From CAINVV01 sp964506325 (lineage in GTDB: Bacteria; Bacteroidota; Bacteroidia; Bacteroidales; Prolixibacteraceae): a stretch of 64,000 bases of DNA. Where the stretch lies: the NCBI GenBank assembly GCA_964506325.1, contig CAZDLO010000008.1:10130-74129 (forward strand). Reading direction: 5' to 3'. The translations under genes were made by a program, and so were the position numbers. The notes below the pieces were generated by a model. The model saw only the letters and a program-made list of their open reading frames with translations. It ran no database searches and was not told the origin of the DNA. Positions within the stretch are counted from its first letter, which is position 1; each line of letters opens with the position of its first letter. Shown one piece after another: positions 35,901 through 42,749 of this stretch.

Positions 35901-36352
35901 AAAGACCTGTAATTATCGATATCGGCTCCGGAAATTGCAAAGACCCAATTTCTGTTTCTCGAAATCCTTACCGCCCTGCCTGCGATATTAGAGGTGAATG
36001 CCGCACCACCAGTGGCAGTTGCTGTGGTTGTTGAATTATAGGAATTACTGCTTGTCAGGGTGCAACTTATATTTGATGCAAGAGCTGGGACAACCTGTGT
36101 ATAAGAGGTTGGTGTTGTTAAATTAAAATTATAATTGACAATTGTCACCTGTCCAGCTACCTCGCCCCCCACCAGCAACAACGCAAAGAGGAAAGATACC
36201 AATGAAAGACGTCCCAATCTGGCAGGATTGAATGCCGCAACCAATCCACGGATAAGCCCGCGGAAAATATTATTTGTATATGTTTTGAAAAATATCACTA
36301 TCCTCTGTTCCTTATTAAGAGTTGAAAATGGGGAAACGGCAATTTTTATCAA
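32942..36352 (-). CDS. Large Ig-repeat surface protein with T9SS sorting domain, candidate adhesin
   Basis: 1136 residues. A long basic N-terminal region precedes the signal helix (about 47-65, ending GEVAGQ). Residues about 70-235 form a jellyroll-like domain. Two near-identical Ig-like repeats of about 85 residues follow, each with GSGLTYSWRK and GQGTATLTLTNP. Then come a beta-helix-like stretch starting GYWTGSVSTDWNN and a globular region with GFNLVGNPYPSPIDW. The last 75 residues resemble a T9SS type A sorting domain (MYVRNMAGQTIQEM, GVYVVTIVAGDRIFSEKTLI). It is the first gene of the sigma-54 operon with a DUF4402 protein and the usher. Co-occurrence with T9SS export is odd. Confidence 0.7.
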   Translation of the reverse strand: MIKIAVSPFSTLNKEQRIVIFFKTYTNNIFRGLIRGLVAAFNPARLGRLSLVSFLFALLLVGGEVAGQVTIVNYNFNLTTPTSYTQVVPALASNISCTLTSSNSYNSTTTATATGGAAFTSNIAGRAVRISRNRNWVFAISGADIDNYRSFRVYYQASTASSTSTALFEYSLDGINYSSLNITPVTNTNPLSLSSTYKECKLTMPSNCDNPGSPIYFRITSGTTNVNHNLDNFQVQAIYNGISASAITGTSFCAGSTVTVPYTITGTFLSGNNFSAELSNSSGSFSPPVTIGTIASTAAGSISATIPAGTTAGSGYRIRVVSNNPNIKGTDNGTNLTINSPTVITSQPTAPAATCAGSGTRSMSVTATGSGLTYSWRKDGVAVLNGSGISGQGTATLTLTNPAASLAGSYTVVVGGTCSSVTSNAVAVVVNSPAAIAAQPVAPAATCSGSGTQTLSVSATGSGLTYSWRKGSVAVTNSSIIGGQGTATLTLTNPEVVQAGSYDVVITATCNTVTSNAVSVTVNRDGYWTGSVSTDWNNINNWECGQLPDATTDVTISTGLTNYPVLNAGSAGAANNIAIEASASLTVTGNNTLLVAGAITKNATGTFTATAGKIEMSGSSPQAIPANTFAGNTITDLIIDNTAGVTLGGALNISGIVSPVSGTLDSGGNLTLLSTAGQTALISGTGSGSVAGSVTIQRYLSSAFGYKYLSSPVSNATVAQLSGYLSSTATIAKVYRYDENNLSVVSAISGWVNHAAVSNPLSVMAGYAVNFGSSATSDLVSLSGTVNNGSISGTLYNHNRTYTQGFNLVGNPYPSPIDWNAASGWTRSNIDGAIYFFSASGDEYSGTYSSYTNGIAGADGDNIIPAMQGFFVHVSTGSASGTLGMTNSVRINKMNPSFKSAGLDTRQILRFSAGFDENPGKPDPFVLYFDPTSTPAFDAQADALKLMNTNVDVPNIYAITPDTKQLSISGMPLPSDSLTRIPLGVKILRNGWVNFSANSIEQLPSSFNIYLFDAENGTYNDLKMNPGYRFYLKSGVYDQRFVLILSKSDLHTASAVKEKLFNITRNGTEYLVNILPVNIGNGTMYVRNMAGQTIQEMNVSDQQSIEISRSARNGVYVVTIVAGDRIFSEKTLIRRD

Positions 36353-36387
36353 GGATTAAGCTCCTGTAACTCCCATCTTCTTTATTT

Positions 36388-36404
36388 AGCAATTAGTGTG
36401 CCAA
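36388..36404 (-). promoter_or_regulatory. Sigma-54 promoter of the adhesin-DUF4402-usher operon
   Basis: On the minus strand TTGGCACACTAATTGCT. The -24 GG (36402-36401) and -12 GC (36390-36389) are separated by exactly 10 nt, as sigma-54 requires. The predicted start of transcription is about 26 nt before the adhesin ATG. Confidence 0.8.
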
Positions 36405-36449
36405 AAAATATTTTTTTCAATGAAAGAGACACTAAAATTTATTCAATAT

Positions 36450-36463
36450 ACTGATAATCAGCA
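36450..36463. promoter_or_regulatory. Putative activator site (14-bp dyad) for the adhesin operon
   Basis: ACTGATAATCAGCA, containing the dyad CTGAT-A-ATCAG. It lies 48 bp upstream of the -24 element. The identical 14-mer occurs at 41108-41121, 47 bp upstream of the other sigma-54 promoter. It is likely the enhancer site of the NtrC-type protein at 41245-42633. Confidence 0.65.
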
Positions 36464-36580
36464 ATTATTGCACAATGTTTTTTTTAGTTGGAACTGCACC
36501 GGCTTTCATATCCCCTTTTGTACGGGATTGCGGGATACAAGGGTGCGAACATTTGTGCGGAAGTGCTCGTTACAATAAAC

Positions 36581-37432
36581 TCACTTGAGAAGAAGATCAG
36601 CCTCTGCGTATTTCATTTGCCTGGCATCGGTCGGCGTCAGGTATTCCACATGGAGCTTGCCGGTGCGGAAGTCGATCCCGGCATTTTTCTTGAGTGCAAC
36701 CTGGAAACGGCGGGTAGCATTGGGTGTATAGACGGCAATCCCGTTGGCCCTTCCCACCTCTGTTTTCTTCCCGGTCGGAGCGATGTAGGTGACAGAGAGG
36801 TCTCCGTACACAGACATATTTCCCGAACGGTTGAACTTAAGGCTGAAGACCGGCAGGGTGTCATTCCTAACTGAGAAATTAAGGTCCGAGAGGGAAACTT
36901 TCGTGCTGGATTCACCCACGCGGATAATTGTGGGAATGGTGATTCCAAAAACCGGAACCAGCTTAACCGACAATGAGACAGTATCTTTCTTTTCGTCTTC
37001 TCCCAGTGGACGGGCATTGGGTATGGCTCTGAAATAGATGTGGGAGCGGTACTCTCCGGAGGCCATCTGGGATGATTTTGTAAGCTGGACCTTCACAATC
37101 TGAGATTCTTTTGGTGCCAGTATGATGCTGCGGGGGTAATACCGCAGGAACTTGTCGGCAAAATTCTGACCTTCATCCGGGGTCTTTACCTCTGTAAAAG
37201 AGCCGTCTTCATTCATCCTGTACTGGACAAAGGAGATATTGTACCTGGCAGTATCCTTGCCGATATTGGCCAGGTTCAGGTCTGCAGTCTTGGCGTTTCC
37301 TTCAAAAACCAGTCTCTTGGGGAATACCATCAGGTCGCCCTGGGCCATCAGCGAAACAGGGGCAATCAATCCGGAAAATAATAGTCCGGCAGTCAATATT
37401 AGAAAAAGGGAGGAAAATTTTAATCTGGACAT
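36581..37432 (-). CDS. PapD-like periplasmic chaperone for DUF4402/usher system
   Basis: 283 residues with a signal peptide (about 10-30, ending LMAQ). The first Ig domain shows MVFPKRLVFEGNAKTADLNL, with a later YYPRSIILAPKESQIVKVQL strand like the PapD G1 region, and SGEYRSHIYFRAIP. The second domain ends LHVEYLTPTD. This is the pili-assembly chaperone fold. It probably caps and delivers DUF4402 subunits to the usher by donor-strand complementation. It follows the NarL-type regulator by 41 nt and shares its strand, and lies just upstream of the sigma-54 promoter of the usher operon. Confidence 0.72.
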   Translation of the reverse strand: MSRLKFSSLFLILTAGLLFSGLIAPVSLMAQGDLMVFPKRLVFEGNAKTADLNLANIGKDTARYNISFVQYRMNEDGSFTEVKTPDEGQNFADKFLRYYPRSIILAPKESQIVKVQLTKSSQMASGEYRSHIYFRAIPNARPLGEDEKKDTVSLSVKLVPVFGITIPTIIRVGESSTKVSLSDLNFSVRNDTLPVFSLKFNRSGNMSVYGDLSVTYIAPTGKKTEVGRANGIAVYTPNATRRFQVALKKNAGIDFRTGKLHVEYLTPTDARQMKYAEADLLLK

Positions 37433-37473
37433 AATTCAAAATAATAGGGTGTGCACAACGGGAATAGTACCCG

Positions 37474-38103
37474 TCATTCGATCAGTTTGTTTCTTATAGC
37501 ATAGATAGTGAGCTCGGCATTCTTCTTCATGTTCATTTTCTCCATGATGCGGGTGCGGTAGGTTGCCACAGTTTTGTCGGAAATGAAGATTTCGCCTGCG
37601 ATTTCCGTAACGGATTCACCTTTGGCCAGCATGATCATTACCTGGAATTCACGTTCGGAGAGAGATTCATGCAATTGCTGGTTCGTACTGCTTACTTCAT
37701 TGAAGAGTAATTTCTCGGCAAATGCTACCGAAACATATTTTCCGCCGGCGGCAATTTTGCGGATAGCATTGGCAAGCTCCTCAAAAGCACTGTCTTTGGA
37801 TAAATAGCCTGAAGCTCCCAGTTTGAATGCCCGCACGGCATATTGTTCCTGTGGATGAAAACTCAATATCAGTACCCTGGTCTGAATGTTGTTGTTCTTC
37901 ATGTGCTGCAAAAGATCCAGACCACTGATTTCCGGCATGGAAATATCCAGTATCGCAAGATCGTAGTGAGTTTTGGATAGTTTCGAGAGTGCCTCTTTGC
38001 CATCCGCCACTTCATCAATTTGCTTTACTTCAGGCAGGGTCTTGACAATCTGTTTGACTCCTTCACGAACTATAGCATGGTCGTCAGCTATTAATATCTT
38101 CAT
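37474..38103 (-). CDS. NarL/FixJ-family response regulator
   Basis: 209 residues. Receiver domain 1-120 with acidic pocket (IADDH), phosphoacceptor D53 in LAILDISMPE, and Lys in GYLSKDS. The C-terminal LuxR-type HTH (about 145-205) shows LSEREFQVMIMLAKGESVTE and ISDKTVATYRTRIMEKM. It overlaps the histidine kinase gene by 20 nt, so the pair forms a cognate system. The next gene is the chaperone, a possible target or simply co-transcribed. Confidence 0.92.
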   Translation of the reverse strand: MKILIADDHAIVREGVKQIVKTLPEVKQIDEVADGKEALSKLSKTHYDLAILDISMPEISGLDLLQHMKNNNIQTRVLILSFHPQEQYAVRAFKLGASGYLSKDSAFEELANAIRKIAAGGKYVSVAFAEKLLFNEVSSTNQQLHESLSEREFQVMIMLAKGESVTEIAGEIFISDKTVATYRTRIMEKMNMKKNAELTIYAIRNKLIE

Positions 38104-39214
38104 CTGCTATGATATTTACTGATGGTACGAAAACTTTTATGCTTGTTCCGGTCGGTATGTTCAATTCTAAATCCAGGATGCCGTTGCATTGCCTGGCTCT
38201 TTCCCTCATTCCGAAAAGTCCCATGGATTTGGAACTTTCCAGTATGGCTGGATTCAAACCAACCCCGTTGTCGGAGATGATCATGTAGGAGCCATTGGAT
38301 TCATGGCGTATGGAGATGTCAACGCTGGTTGCCTTCGCATGCCGGATGACATTGGTAAGCGCTTCCTGGAGGATCCTGAACAAAGCAAGTTCTGTTTTAA
38401 AATCCTTAAAGTCAGCTTCATCAAGTTCCAGGTTAAATTCAAGTCCCGTACGGGCTTCCATTTCACCGCAGTAACTTTCAATAGCATCGGCAAGGCCAAG
38501 GTCGGTAAGCAGTTTAGGATGCAACTCCGACGAAATCCGCTGAACCTTCCTGATGATACCATTGGTGTTTTCGATCATGCCATCAACTTTCTCCGCCGGA
38601 AGGTCGTTCCCGCGATTCTTGCGTATCCAGCTCAGGTCAAATTTCAGTGCTGTTAATGCCTGGCCAAGTTCATCATGAATCATCAGGGAGATGCCCGCCC
38701 TCTCATTTTCCAGGGCATTAATCATGTGATGATTCAGGTGCTGAAGCTGTTCCTTGTGTCTCTGAATCTCAAGTTCAGATTCAATGAGTTTATCCCTGCT
38801 CTCGATGATAATCTGTTTTTGCCTGAAAATTTCAAGGAAAACATTGACTTTGCTGAAAAGAACCTTCCTGTTGAGGGGCTTGATGATGTAATCCACAGCA
38901 CCTGATTCATACCCGGCAATGATCTGGTTGTTGTCGGGGAATGCAGCAGTCAGAAAGATGATCGGCACGCTGTCGGAAAGCCTTTTCCTGTTGATTTCAA
39001 GAGCGAGCTCATATCCGTTCATTCCTGCCATCTGGACATCCAGGATGGCCAGAGAGAGCGGAATGCCATCGGTTTTGGCCAGCGCGTCCGGCCCGGACTC
39101 CGCTTCAATAATGTTGGCATCTACTCCTTTCAGAATGATCTTAAGGTAGGTCAGGTTATAGGGGATGTCATCGACAATAAGTATGTTAGGTTGTTCTTTC
39201 ACAGCTAATTGCAT
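38084..39214 (-). CDS. Soluble hybrid: receiver domain plus HisKA_3 histidine kinase
   Basis: 376 residues with no membrane segment. An N-terminal receiver (about 9-125, D59 in LAILDVQM) is joined by a coiled-coil-like linker to a NarX/DesK-type kinase. The phospho-His lies in LMIHDELGQALTALKFDLSW and the ATPase domain contains NVIRHAKATSVDIS and ISDNGVGLNP. Because it has its own receiver, it probably takes its signal from another kinase and passes phosphate to the NarL-type regulator. Its receiver closely resembles that of the protein at 42750-44723 (both have YESGAVDYI.KP.NRK), implying duplication. Confidence 0.88.
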   Translation of the reverse strand: MQLAVKEQPNILIVDDIPYNLTYLKIILKGVDANIIEAESGPDALAKTDGIPLSLAILDVQMAGMNGYELALEINRKRLSDSVPIIFLTAAFPDNNQIIAGYESGAVDYIIKPLNRKVLFSKVNVFLEIFRQKQIIIESRDKLIESELEIQRHKEQLQHLNHHMINALENERAGISLMIHDELGQALTALKFDLSWIRKNRGNDLPAEKVDGMIENTNGIIRKVQRISSELHPKLLTDLGLADAIESYCGEMEARTGLEFNLELDEADFKDFKTELALFRILQEALTNVIRHAKATSVDISIRHESNGSYMIISDNGVGLNPAILESSKSMGLFGMRERARQCNGILDLELNIPTGTSIKVFVPSVNIIADEDINS

Positions 39215-39531
39215 GGAAAAATAGGTTGAATGTTTTTGATTAGTTACAATATTACAAAAAAATGACTATTTATTGCTCAGTATTTGAATAAATTTTGACA
39301 AACCTTAGTATGGGATATTGGATTTAAACATTGAATCATTAGAAGTTAATGGTTGATGAACAATCATCGGCCACAATGTTCCAGCGATGATGAGCCTGTT
39401 AATATTTGTTATAACAGACGAGAAGCCATTTTGTTTTATTTAACAGTATTTTATTTTTCAATATGTTTAGGAGGATACGGATTTGACCCGTCAAAGTTTT
39501 CAGTTTATTGCCTGATGCCGGTCTTAAAAAT
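39215..39531. other. Gene-free intergenic stretch
   Basis: About 317 nt of AT-rich sequence between the hybrid kinase start and a terminator. A 63-codon plus-strand frame here (39353) runs through the terminator and looks random. A promoter for the kinase operon is expected, but only a weak TAATATTG box on the minus strand near its start was seen. Confidence 0.5.
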
Positions 39532-39564
39532 AAAAACCCGGTAATCTTAAATTATCGGGTTTTT
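39532..39564. terminator. Intrinsic terminator of the DUF4402 operon
   Basis: AAAAACCCG with a GTAAT extension pairs with ATTAT and CGGGTTTTT around a short loop. It lies 23 nt past the stop of the DUF4402 gene at 39588 and has T-rich flanks on both strands. Confidence 0.75.
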
Positions 39565-39587
39565 ATTCTGAATCGGGTTAGGCTATC

Positions 39588-40160
39588 CTAATTAAAATTA
39601 ACTGTAACCGGGAAGGGCGTCGACGACATGTACTTGCCGATTTCCTGGGATTCATTCACGAAAAGCGTGGCTCCAACGGTGAGTAGTCCTTTGCCATTTG
39701 AATAATTACTGTAACCTTCACTGGAAAGAGAACTGGTAAAATTGCTCACCCTCATGGTAAAACCTTCCTGGCTGGTAAGGGTTATGTCGGAAGTAGGCAG
39801 TGAGATGGAATATCCTGTGTAGTCGCCAGTTTGTGGATTACCCCCATTCAGCCCGTCATTGACCTCAAACGAAGCAGCAGAAGTATTGCCCTGGGTCGAT
39901 CTGAGGGAAACGTTTCCGGTTGTGAGCAGGTTGTTTCCATCTGGTGAGAGGATTACCGATCCTGCGTTTCCCGAAATAACGGCACCAAAATTCATGTCCT
40001 GCAGTTTGGTGATCCCTATCGGTGCAACTATGAAACAACTGATGGAAGAATTGGAACCGGCACCTTCCCCTGCCTTGATTACCTGGGCTTGTGCGCTTAC
40101 GGATAGTAGCTGAAATGCACACCAGAGGGCCAAAAGGGAAAGATATTTTGTGATGGGCAT
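39588..40160 (-). CDS. DUF4402 protein, putative fibre subunit
   Basis: 190 residues with a signal peptide (to about AQAQ). DUF4402 pattern: IGITKLQDMNFGAVISGNAG, SVILSPDGNNLLTTGNVSL, ASFEVNDG, YSISLPTSDITLTSQEGFTM, TVGATLFVNESQEIGKYMSS and a terminal FPVTVNF strand. The N-terminal mature segment is short and could serve as a donor strand. It is the third gene of the sigma-54 unit that starts at 40999, but a terminator at 40181-40206 precedes it, so it may be made at lower level than the subunit upstream. Confidence 0.75.
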   Translation of the reverse strand: MPITKYLSLLALWCAFQLLSVSAQAQVIKAGEGAGSNSSISCFIVAPIGITKLQDMNFGAVISGNAGSVILSPDGNNLLTTGNVSLRSTQGNTSAASFEVNDGLNGGNPQTGDYTGYSISLPTSDITLTSQEGFTMRVSNFTSSLSSEGYSNYSNGKGLLTVGATLFVNESQEIGKYMSSTPFPVTVNFN

Positions 40161-40180
40161 TCTGTTTGGGTTTTAAAAAA

Positions 40181-40206
40181 AAGAAGCTGTAAATATACAG
40201 CTTCTT
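40181..40206. terminator. Hairpin terminator or attenuator between two DUF4402 genes
   Basis: A perfect 11-bp stem, AAGAAGCTGTA with TACAGCTTCTT, and a 4-nt loop, followed on the minus strand by a U run. It probably sets the ratio of the two subunits by partial read-through. Confidence 0.75.
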
Positions 40207-40226
40207 TTATCATAATATTGTTCTGC

Positions 40227-40742
40227 TTAATTGTAGTTCACAGTCACGTTGAAACCTGTAGGGTTCTCATAGACACCCGCCACCTGGGCAGCTCCGACGT
40301 TAAGTGTTGCTCCAACATACAGGATCTGTGAACCGGTTCCACTCAGTGTTCCGGAAGATGCTACAGTTGGTGTGCTTACAAAATTATCTACAACCATTGT
40401 CTCAGATCCTGTTGCACGTGTAAGGGTCAGGGTAGAAGGCAATGAAATCGAATAAGTGTAATCGATTTGTCCTGATACTGTAAACTGGGCTGCGGTAACA
40501 GTTCCGGTAACGTTAGGGAAAGTAATACCACCTGTGTAGGTTCTGGTAGGTGCTGAATTGGCAGGCAATACAACCGTACCGGCAGCTTTAACGGCTACAT
40601 TTCCGAAATTCATATTCACCTCTTTTACAATGGAAATTGGGGTAACAATTGTGGCAGTTGATGTGGCAGTTGCTGTTGCCTGACCGAATGAACTAGCGGC
40701 GAATCCGCCAAGTACTACAAAAAGAATAATGATTTTTTTCAT
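40227..40742 (-). CDS. DUF4402 protein, putative major fibre subunit
   Basis: 171 residues with a signal peptide (about 1-20, ending SFGQ). The mature N-terminus (ATATATSTATIVTPISIVKE) alternates small/polar and hydrophobic residues, as expected for a donor strand. Then MNFGNVAVKAAGTVVLP, YSISLPSTLTLTRATGSE, LYVGATLNVGAAQVAGVYE and a final FNVTVNY strand. Small, Thr/Ala/Val-rich composition and its position before a terminator suit an abundant shaft subunit. It has 59 nt of AT-rich repeats upstream. The subunit role is inferred from the usher and chaperone nearby. Confidence 0.76.
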   Translation of the reverse strand: MKKIIILFVVLGGFAASSFGQATATATSTATIVTPISIVKEVNMNFGNVAVKAAGTVVLPANSAPTRTYTGGITFPNVTGTVTAAQFTVSGQIDYTYSISLPSTLTLTRATGSETMVVDNFVSTPTVASSGTLSGTGSQILYVGATLNVGAAQVAGVYENPTGFNVTVNYN

Positions 40743-40750
40743 GATTTGTT

Positions 40751-40812
40751 TTTTTTATTATTTATTAATTGACTTTTTTATTATTTATTAATTGGGTTTT
40801 ATTATTTGTTGA
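40751..40812. repeat. AT-rich tandem repeat before the DUF4402 gene
   Basis: Two identical 21-bp units (40751-40771 and 40774-40794) built from TTATTATTTATTAATTG, then a degenerate third unit overlapping the stop of the 65-residue gene. Period 23 bp. It may affect transcription or translation of the subunit gene, or be a slippage-prone tract. Confidence 0.6.
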
Positions 40813-40999
40813 TTCCTTCAGCTACTAAATTGGATACCGGAAAGTATTTGTTTTCTATTTTTATTATTTTGCCTTCATTCATAAGTTTTCTGGTAACATA
40901 ACCTAACCGTAACCTGCTCTGCCGGAGAGACTCTTCCATCTCTGCTATCATCACCCCGTTGGGTTGTGAATTGATATAACTTTGTACGATTTCTTCCAT
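40802..40999 (-). CDS. 65-residue winged-helix-like small protein
   Basis: First gene after the second sigma-54 promoter. The sequence looks like a small winged helix: NGVMIAEMEESLRQSRLRLG could be the recognition region, and KLMNEGKIIKIENKYFPV the wing. No signal peptide, so cytoplasmic. It may be an autoregulator of fibre expression; this is inference from position and fold pattern only. The family was not recognised by name. Confidence 0.6.
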   Translation of the reverse strand: MEEIVQSYINSQPNGVMIAEMEESLRQSRLRLGYVTRKLMNEGKIIKIENKYFPVSNLVAEGINK

Positions 41000-41046
41000 A
41001 ACTTATTTCCTGTTTCAGACGCATTATCGCTGTTTGACAGGTACAT

Positions 41047-41063
41047 TTCAAATGGCGTGCCAA
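41047..41063 (-). promoter_or_regulatory. Sigma-54 promoter of the small-protein/DUF4402 operon
   Basis: On the minus strand TTGGCACGCCATTTGA: the -24 element is a full TGGCACG, while the -12 dinucleotide is GA instead of GC, at the correct 10-nt spacing. Predicted transcription start about 37 nt before the 65-residue gene. Confidence 0.72.
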
Positions 41064-41107
41064 AAAAACAATAAATCAAATTTTATTTTTCAATTATTTA
41101 CTAAAAC

Positions 41108-41121
41108 ACTGATAATCAGCA
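41108..41121. promoter_or_regulatory. Putative activator site (14-bp dyad), second copy
   Basis: ACTGATAATCAGCA, identical to 36450-36463 and at nearly the same distance (47 bp) from the -24 element of its promoter. Confidence 0.65.
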
Positions 41122-41182
41122 TTAAAAAAATTGAAAAAAAATTGAAAAAAAAATTTGGAAGGCAAATAAATCGGTAGTGTTG

Positions 41183-41228
41183 GTTGTGCGCACAACACAA
41201 AACGAACAGGTGTGCGTACAAGTGTGCG
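41183..41228. promoter_or_regulatory. Palindrome and TGTGCG cluster upstream of second sigma-54 promoter
   Basis: GTTGTGCGCACAAC (41183-41196) is a perfect 14-bp palindrome about 125 bp upstream of the -24 element. TGTGCG hexamers occur at 41185, 41211 and 41223. A TGTGCG also occurs at 36554 upstream of the other sigma-54 promoter, and TGTGCACA at 37450 just before the chaperone gene. These may be distal regulator sites. Confidence 0.4.
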
Positions 41229-41244
41229 GAGGTTTGAAGGCAGT

Positions 41245-42633
41245 TTACAACCCGACCCTGGATACTGTGATGTTGTATTTTTTCATCTTTCTGATCAGGG
41301 CATCCCGGGTTATTCCGAGCGAGGCAGCGGCTTCCGTCTGGTTAAAGTTGCAGCTTTTGAGTTTCTCCCTGATCATTTCGGCTTCAACAGGGGCAGAAAG
41401 GCTGGACAACGGAGCATGTACCGGGGTGGTACCGCCATCGGTCCTTAAGATAAAATCGTTGGCGCTCAGACGGTCTCCCTTGCAAAAGATAAGGGCCCTT
41501 TCTGTGATGTTGCGAAGTTCCCTGACATTTCCGGGGAAAGAATAAGCCTTGAGGGTTTCGACAACTTCATCCGGGATCTCCGGGCACAACTTACCCATTC
41601 GTCCGGCAAACTCTTCCACAAACTGCCTGAGAAGCGGCTCAATGTCCATGGTTCGTTCGCGCAGTGGTGGTATATGTATATGCAGGGTATTCAGGCGATG
41701 GAGCAGGTCAAGCCTGAATTTCTTATCACCGACCATCAGTTCGAGGTTGAAGTTGGTGGCCGCTATGATCCTGAAATCGGTGCGTATAGGCATGGTGTCG
41801 CCCACGCGGGTGACCACTTTTTCTTCAATGCACCTTAGTATCTTGGCCTGGAGATTCAGGGGCATGTCGGCAATTTCATCCAGGAATAGCGTTCCCTGGT
41901 CGCTGATTTCAAAAAATCCCTTTTTGTCGGCGATGGCACCTGTGAAGGATCCCTTTTTGTGGCCAAAAAATTCGCTTTCCAAAAGGGAGTCAGTAATGGC
42001 GCTGCTGTTCACAGCACAGAATAATTTGTCCTTCCTGGTACTCGAATAATGGATGATACGCGCGATGTTCTCCTTCCCTGTGCCACTCTCACCAGTGATC
42101 AGTACATTGGTGTCGGGATATTGGGCGGCGAGGTTGGCCTGCTCGTATATGGCAATGATCTGGGGGGAGGCTCCAATGAATTTTCGGTTGATCCTATCTT
42201 CAAGTGCCTTGGATATCAGTGAATTGCGCTCTTCTGCCTGGACGAGTCTGCGCTGAAGCAACAGGAACTTCCGGCTGCGTTCGATGGCAATCTGTATGTC
42301 TATGTGGCGGAATGGTTTGCGCAAATAGTCGAAGGCTCCCAGGCGCATTGCCTTAATGACGGTATCCATGTCGCCGTGTCCGGAAACGATAATGACTTCG
42401 AGGGTGGGGAAATCTGATTTGACTTTCCTGAGAACATCCAGCCCGTCGGCTCCTGGTAAACGGATGTCAAGAATCAGCAGGTCGACAGGGTTACGGTCGA
42501 GGATGTCCAATCCGTTGTCAACGGTGTTGGCTTCGAATACCTGGTGACCTGAAAGATCTAAAAATTCAGCAAGTTCTTCGGTGAAATGCTTTTCATCATC
42601 AAGAATCAGGACACTTATCTTGTCTTTATCCAT
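41245..42633 (-). CDS. NtrC-family sigma-54-dependent response regulator
   Basis: 462 residues. Receiver 1-125 (phosphoacceptor D56 in LLILDIRLPG), AAA+ domain about 140-370 with Walker A GESGTGKEN, the sigma-54 contact loop GSFTGA (a common variant of GAFTGA), Walker B LFLDEIADMP, and an arginine-finger region. C-terminal Fis-type HTH ends EAAASLGITRDALIRKMKKY. It should activate the two sigma-54 promoters at 36388 and 41047 from upstream sites. It is the last gene of a run that begins with the 7TM kinase at 48709. Confidence 0.93.
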   Translation of the reverse strand: MDKDKISVLILDDEKHFTEELAEFLDLSGHQVFEANTVDNGLDILDRNPVDLLILDIRLPGADGLDVLRKVKSDFPTLEVIIVSGHGDMDTVIKAMRLGAFDYLRKPFRHIDIQIAIERSRKFLLLQRRLVQAEERNSLISKALEDRINRKFIGASPQIIAIYEQANLAAQYPDTNVLITGESGTGKENIARIIHYSSTRKDKLFCAVNSSAITDSLLESEFFGHKKGSFTGAIADKKGFFEISDQGTLFLDEIADMPLNLQAKILRCIEEKVVTRVGDTMPIRTDFRIIAATNFNLELMVGDKKFRLDLLHRLNTLHIHIPPLRERTMDIEPLLRQFVEEFAGRMGKLCPEIPDEVVETLKAYSFPGNVRELRNITERALIFCKGDRLSANDFILRTDGGTTPVHAPLSSLSAPVEAEMIREKLKSCNFNQTEAAASLGITRDALIRKMKKYNITVSRVGL

Positions 42634-42749
42634 TTTTGTTCCACAGTGCTTTATTCTGTCGTAAACTTAGTGATTTTTACTGTTATAGACCTAATAATTT
42701 GTAAAAATGAACCGATTTTTCAAGCGGATTTTTGGCAGATTCATTCCTG

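Noticed and set aside
39353..39544. 63-codon plus-strand frame in the gene-free stretch before the DUF4402 operon
   Set aside because: Runs through the terminator hairpin, has no similarity to a known family, and atypical composition.
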